NCBI GenBank assembly: GCA_020630715.1
Contig: JAHDIQ010000004.1
Span: 1 to 64,000, forward strand
DNA length: 64,000 nucleotides
DNA from: Nonlabens sp.
GTDB taxonomy: Bacteria > Bacteroidota > Bacteroidia > Flavobacteriales > Flavobacteriaceae
Direction: 5' to 3'
The notes below the pieces were generated by a model. The model was not told the origin of the DNA. It saw only the letters and a program-made list of their open reading frames with translations, and did not search any database. This document shows, piece after piece, positions 61,147-64,000 of this stretch. A program made the translations under genes and the position numbers. Within the stretch, counting starts at the first letter, position 1. Each line of letters opens with the position of its first letter.

Positions 61147-61410
61147 TCAAACCCGTGCGGAATAAATTCCGCACTAACTTTCTTTGTTTTCGACTTCACT
61201 ATCCACAATAAGTCGTTTGTCTGTAGTCAACTGATCGTACTTCTTAAGACAGCGAGCCATCTTTTGTCTATTTTCTTTTCAAACCCGTGCGGAATAAATT
61301 CCGCACTAATTGTCTTTTCTTTCGATTTTACTATTCGTAATAAGTCGTTCGTCTGTTGTCAACTAGTCTGTCGTCTTAAGTCAGCGAGCGCAGCGCGCCA
61401 TCTTTTGTCA
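61147..61410. repeat. About 132-bp tandem direct repeat (two diverged copies)
   Basis: TCAAACCCGTGCGGAATAAATTCCGCACTAA...CAATAAGTCGTTTGTCTG...CAGCGAG...CCATCTTTTGTC at 61147 and again at 61279. Confidence 0.9.
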
Positions 61411-61423
61411 TTTGTATATTTTC

Positions 61424-62749
61424 TCAAAACAGTCCTTCCTGCAACCAGAGTCTTTGAAATTTGCCGTCACCATCATAACGACTTGCTTGTAGTTGTATGT
61501 TAAAGGTTCGATTTCTAGGATCATTTCCTACGCCACTGTTGTACATCCAGTTTCCATAATTGCTATGCACGTCATAATCTATAAGGATGTGTTCAAAATA
61601 TGCGGCGCCTATGCGCCAGTCTTGTTCGCGATGCATGGACCAGTAACTCGCCACATTCTGTCTACCACGATTGCTCATCCATCCTGTAGTGGCGATTTCT
61701 TTCATGTTTGCGTTTACAAATGGCTCATGCGTTTCACCATTGATCCATTTTTCTAGTTCGCGTTCACTGGTTTTCCACTCATAATCATGATGTAAAATAC
61801 CACCTAACTGAAAAATATTAGAACGATGTTTTAAAGAAACGTATTTAAAGAAATCACGCCAGATCAATTCAAAAATGAGCCAGTAGGTATCTTGATTTTT
61901 TTTCACTTCTTTTTCAAAGTGTTGTACTTCCCAGTAAATTTCTCTAGCACTAATACATCCTATGGCCAGCCATGCACTTAACTTACTACTGTAATCAATT
62001 CCTACTAAACCATTTCGTGTTTTTTTATAGTACTGCAACTTTTTTGTTTCCCAGAAATAGTGGTCTACACGATCCCATGCGCTACTAGCGCCACCTTTCC
62101 ATGGGAATGCACTGCGTGAATCACGTTCAAATGGTTCTAAACCTAAATCAACTAGAGTAGGAGTAGTGGTTTCGTTAACCTTAGGCATTTCTTGTTTATA
62201 ATCATCAATGTTAACTAGATCACGCACGTCGCTTTGTTTTTCACACGCCTTACGAAATTGTGTAAACACTTTAGGAATCTCATGAAACTCACGATACGGA
62301 ATATCGTCTGGATGAAATAAAAATTGATCATAGACTCTATGACCTTTTGGTTTGTGTTCTAATTGATCTAATGCTTCACCTAGAAGTTGTTCTTGTGCTA
62401 CTTCATCTCTAGTCCATTCCTTTTGTAAATAAATGTCTGTGATTTGAAATTCTTCCACTAGTTGTGGAATCACTTTTGACGGACAGCTATTATAAATCAA
62501 CAACGGAATTCCATGTTTGCCTAGTTCATTCTTTAAATCTTCAACAGCTTCTAGAATGAATTGTGCTCTATATTTACCCGTTTTCCCGAATGGTAAATCG
62601 ATTCCTATATCTAATCCAAAATCACTTTCTTGATAATACCTTGGATCAAAACAATACAACGCGATGACATCACCATCATTTTCACAAGCACTTTTTAGGC
62701 TATGGTTATCTGTTGTTCTTAAGTCGTTTCTATACCAGATTAAATTCAT
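61424..62749 (-). CDS. DASH-family cryptochrome
   Basis: MNLIWYRNDLRTTDNHSLKSAC...GCISAREIYWEV...WMSNRGRQNVASYW; start corrected. Confidence 0.95.
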   Translation of the reverse strand: MNLIWYRNDLRTTDNHSLKSACENDGDVIALYCFDPRYYQESDFGLDIGIDLPFGKTGKYRAQFILEAVEDLKNELGKHGIPLLIYNSCPSKVIPQLVEEFQITDIYLQKEWTRDEVAQEQLLGEALDQLEHKPKGHRVYDQFLFHPDDIPYREFHEIPKVFTQFRKACEKQSDVRDLVNIDDYKQEMPKVNETTTPTLVDLGLEPFERDSRSAFPWKGGASSAWDRVDHYFWETKKLQYYKKTRNGLVGIDYSSKLSAWLAIGCISAREIYWEVQHFEKEVKKNQDTYWLIFELIWRDFFKYVSLKHRSNIFQLGGILHHDYEWKTSERELEKWINGETHEPFVNANMKEIATTGWMSNRGRQNVASYWSMHREQDWRIGAAYFEHILIDYDVHSNYGNWMYNSGVGNDPRNRTFNIQLQASRYDGDGKFQRLWLQEGLF

Positions 62750-62813
62750 TTGTAGGTTTGTTAGTCTGTTAGTTTTTAGCACTTAGCAATTTGCTATTGT
62801 TTATCACTAATCT

Positions 62814-62960
62814 CTATTTAACACTCTTACATTTTTTACTACAGTATACCACATGATCCCAATCTTTTTCCCATTTTTTACGCCATGTGAATTCGCGATT
62901 ACAGCTGGGACACATTTTTGTAGGTAAGTTATGTGGATTGCGTGCTTTATGCGTTGCCAT
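62814..62960 (-). CDS. DUF2256 zinc-ribbon-like small protein, 48 aa (not in ORF track)
   Basis: MATHKARNPHNLPTKMCPSCNREFTWRKKWEKDWDHVVYCSKKCKSVK. Confidence 0.92.
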   Translation of the reverse strand: MATHKARNPHNLPTKMCPSCNREFTWRKKWEKDWDHVVYCSKKCKSVK

Positions 62961-63628
62961 TATTTTGTAGTAGGTAGTGATTGAAGTTCTTTTTCCGCAG
63001 TTGCATAAGACCAGCGTTCTTGAATTGTTGCAGTTCCATAACCATCTAGACCATTAATGACAGCACTTCCAGCTTCACTTAGATTAACAAACCCATCTTC
63101 TAGTAAATGATCTTCATTAAGAAATACATCTGTGATTTTACAAATGACTAGCCTGCAGTTATTTTCTTGTATCAAATAATCATTAACATAAGACGCGACA
63201 ACTTGGATTCTTGCTTCCTTTACAAATGGAGCATGAAAACCATCGCGCTCTTGTTTTTCAATAGCTAATAGCTCAAACTCTGACTGATCAGGAGCATATT
63301 TTGCACTGGACTGATGTGCTTTTTTAATCAAATTACTGTTGATGTGATTCAAGGTAATCTGTCCTGTAGATTTTAGATTTTCGTAGGTGTGTCCTGCACC
63401 ATACCCTAATGGTCGCTGGATAAAACTAAACATCGCAGGATTACTTCCTAAATGAGTAACACTACTAAAAACAGCAACATTATCTACACCATATTTAGAT
63501 CGTGTGGCTAAAAGGCTGGCACTTTTAAAACCTGTTATACTATTGATGAGATTACCACGGTAAAAACGATCCATTTCTTGGATAGCAGTAGAGGATAAGT
63601 GTTTCATTTGTTTAAGTAATTTACTCAA
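62960..63628 (-). CDS. Flavin reductase-like domain protein
   Basis: FYRGNLINSITGFKSASLLATRSKYGVDNVAVFSSVTHLGSNPAMFSF; stop overlaps the DUF2256 start by 1 bp. Confidence 0.85.
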   Translation of the reverse strand: MSKLLKQMKHLSSTAIQEMDRFYRGNLINSITGFKSASLLATRSKYGVDNVAVFSSVTHLGSNPAMFSFIQRPLGYGAGHTYENLKSTGQITLNHINSNLIKKAHQSSAKYAPDQSEFELLAIEKQERDGFHAPFVKEARIQVVASYVNDYLIQENNCRLVICKITDVFLNEDHLLEDGFVNLSEAGSAVINGLDGYGTATIQERWSYATAEKELQSLPTTK

Positions 63629-63768
63629 AAGTAAAACAAAATGAATGTAGCAAAAAACTTGAACTGTTTAAACTTTGCCAAAGTATCTTTTCTACTCGTG
63701 TTTAACTCCTATAGCTTAAGGAAATGTACGATTGTTACGTAATTACGCTTTCGCGAAAGCGAAACAAA

Positions 63769-63802
63769 AAAGCCTGAATACATCTATATGCATTCAGGCT
63801 TT
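63769..63802 (-). terminator. Rho-independent terminator
   Basis: AAAGCCTGAAT...ATTCAGGCTTT, T-run on the minus strand. Confidence 0.88.
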
Positions 63803-63831
63803 AAAGAACTACGATACCGTTTTATTCTTTT

Positions 63832-64000
63832 ATAAAGCGCCTTGTGATCGTTTGATCTGCAGTGCTTAGCTCTAGAATATAAACTCCTGTTGCTAGTTGG
63901 TCCAGATTTGTGAGCGTGATTAAATTACTACCAGTCACTGATTCTTTACGTACTTGCTGTCCTAAACTATTGTAAATCGTAATCGTTGCATCATTAATAG
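63832..64000 (-). CDS. T9SS type A sorting-domain protein (partial, runs off window)
   Basis: ...INDATITIYNSLGQQVRKESVTGSNLITLTNLDQLATGVYILELSTADQTITRRFIKE*. Confidence 0.88.

Overview
This 64 kb window is a low-GC Bacteroidota chromosome segment, most likely marine Flavobacteriaceae. Support for that comes from gliding/T9SS C-terminal domains, a TonB-receptor/DUF4249 pair, a DUF4295 ribosome-neighbour gene and a tmRNA tag GENNYALAA. Most of the window is housekeeping: kdsA, folD, ffh, guaB, cinA, rpmB/rpmG, ftsY, rimO, a tRNA-Ser and ssrA (tmRNA). The main accessory locus is a compact co-directional defense island at about 14.4-28.3 kb: hsdR, an AbiH-family gene, an HTH/nucleotidyltransferase pair, hsdM, hsdS, an AvcD/DCD-like NTPase-cytidine-deaminase fusion, a McrB-like AAA GTPase/ATPase and McrC. 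From hsdM to mcrC the genes are spaced by 3 bp or less. A second accessory locus is a tripartite HipB/HipS/HipT-like kinase module beside ssrA, with duplicated operator-like palindromes. The strongest pattern not explained by the genes is a dispersed perfect palindrome, GCTTTCGCGAAAGC. I counted 11 exact copies plus several near copies, in intergenic DNA and in frame inside CDSs, using all three coding phases. Other findings: a frameshifted gene with no start codon that the ORF track missed, a gliding-type CDS whose signal peptide lies upstream of the called start, other in-frame repeat insertions, and tandem or duplicated intergenic repeats. All assignments come from reading motifs by eye; no searches were run.
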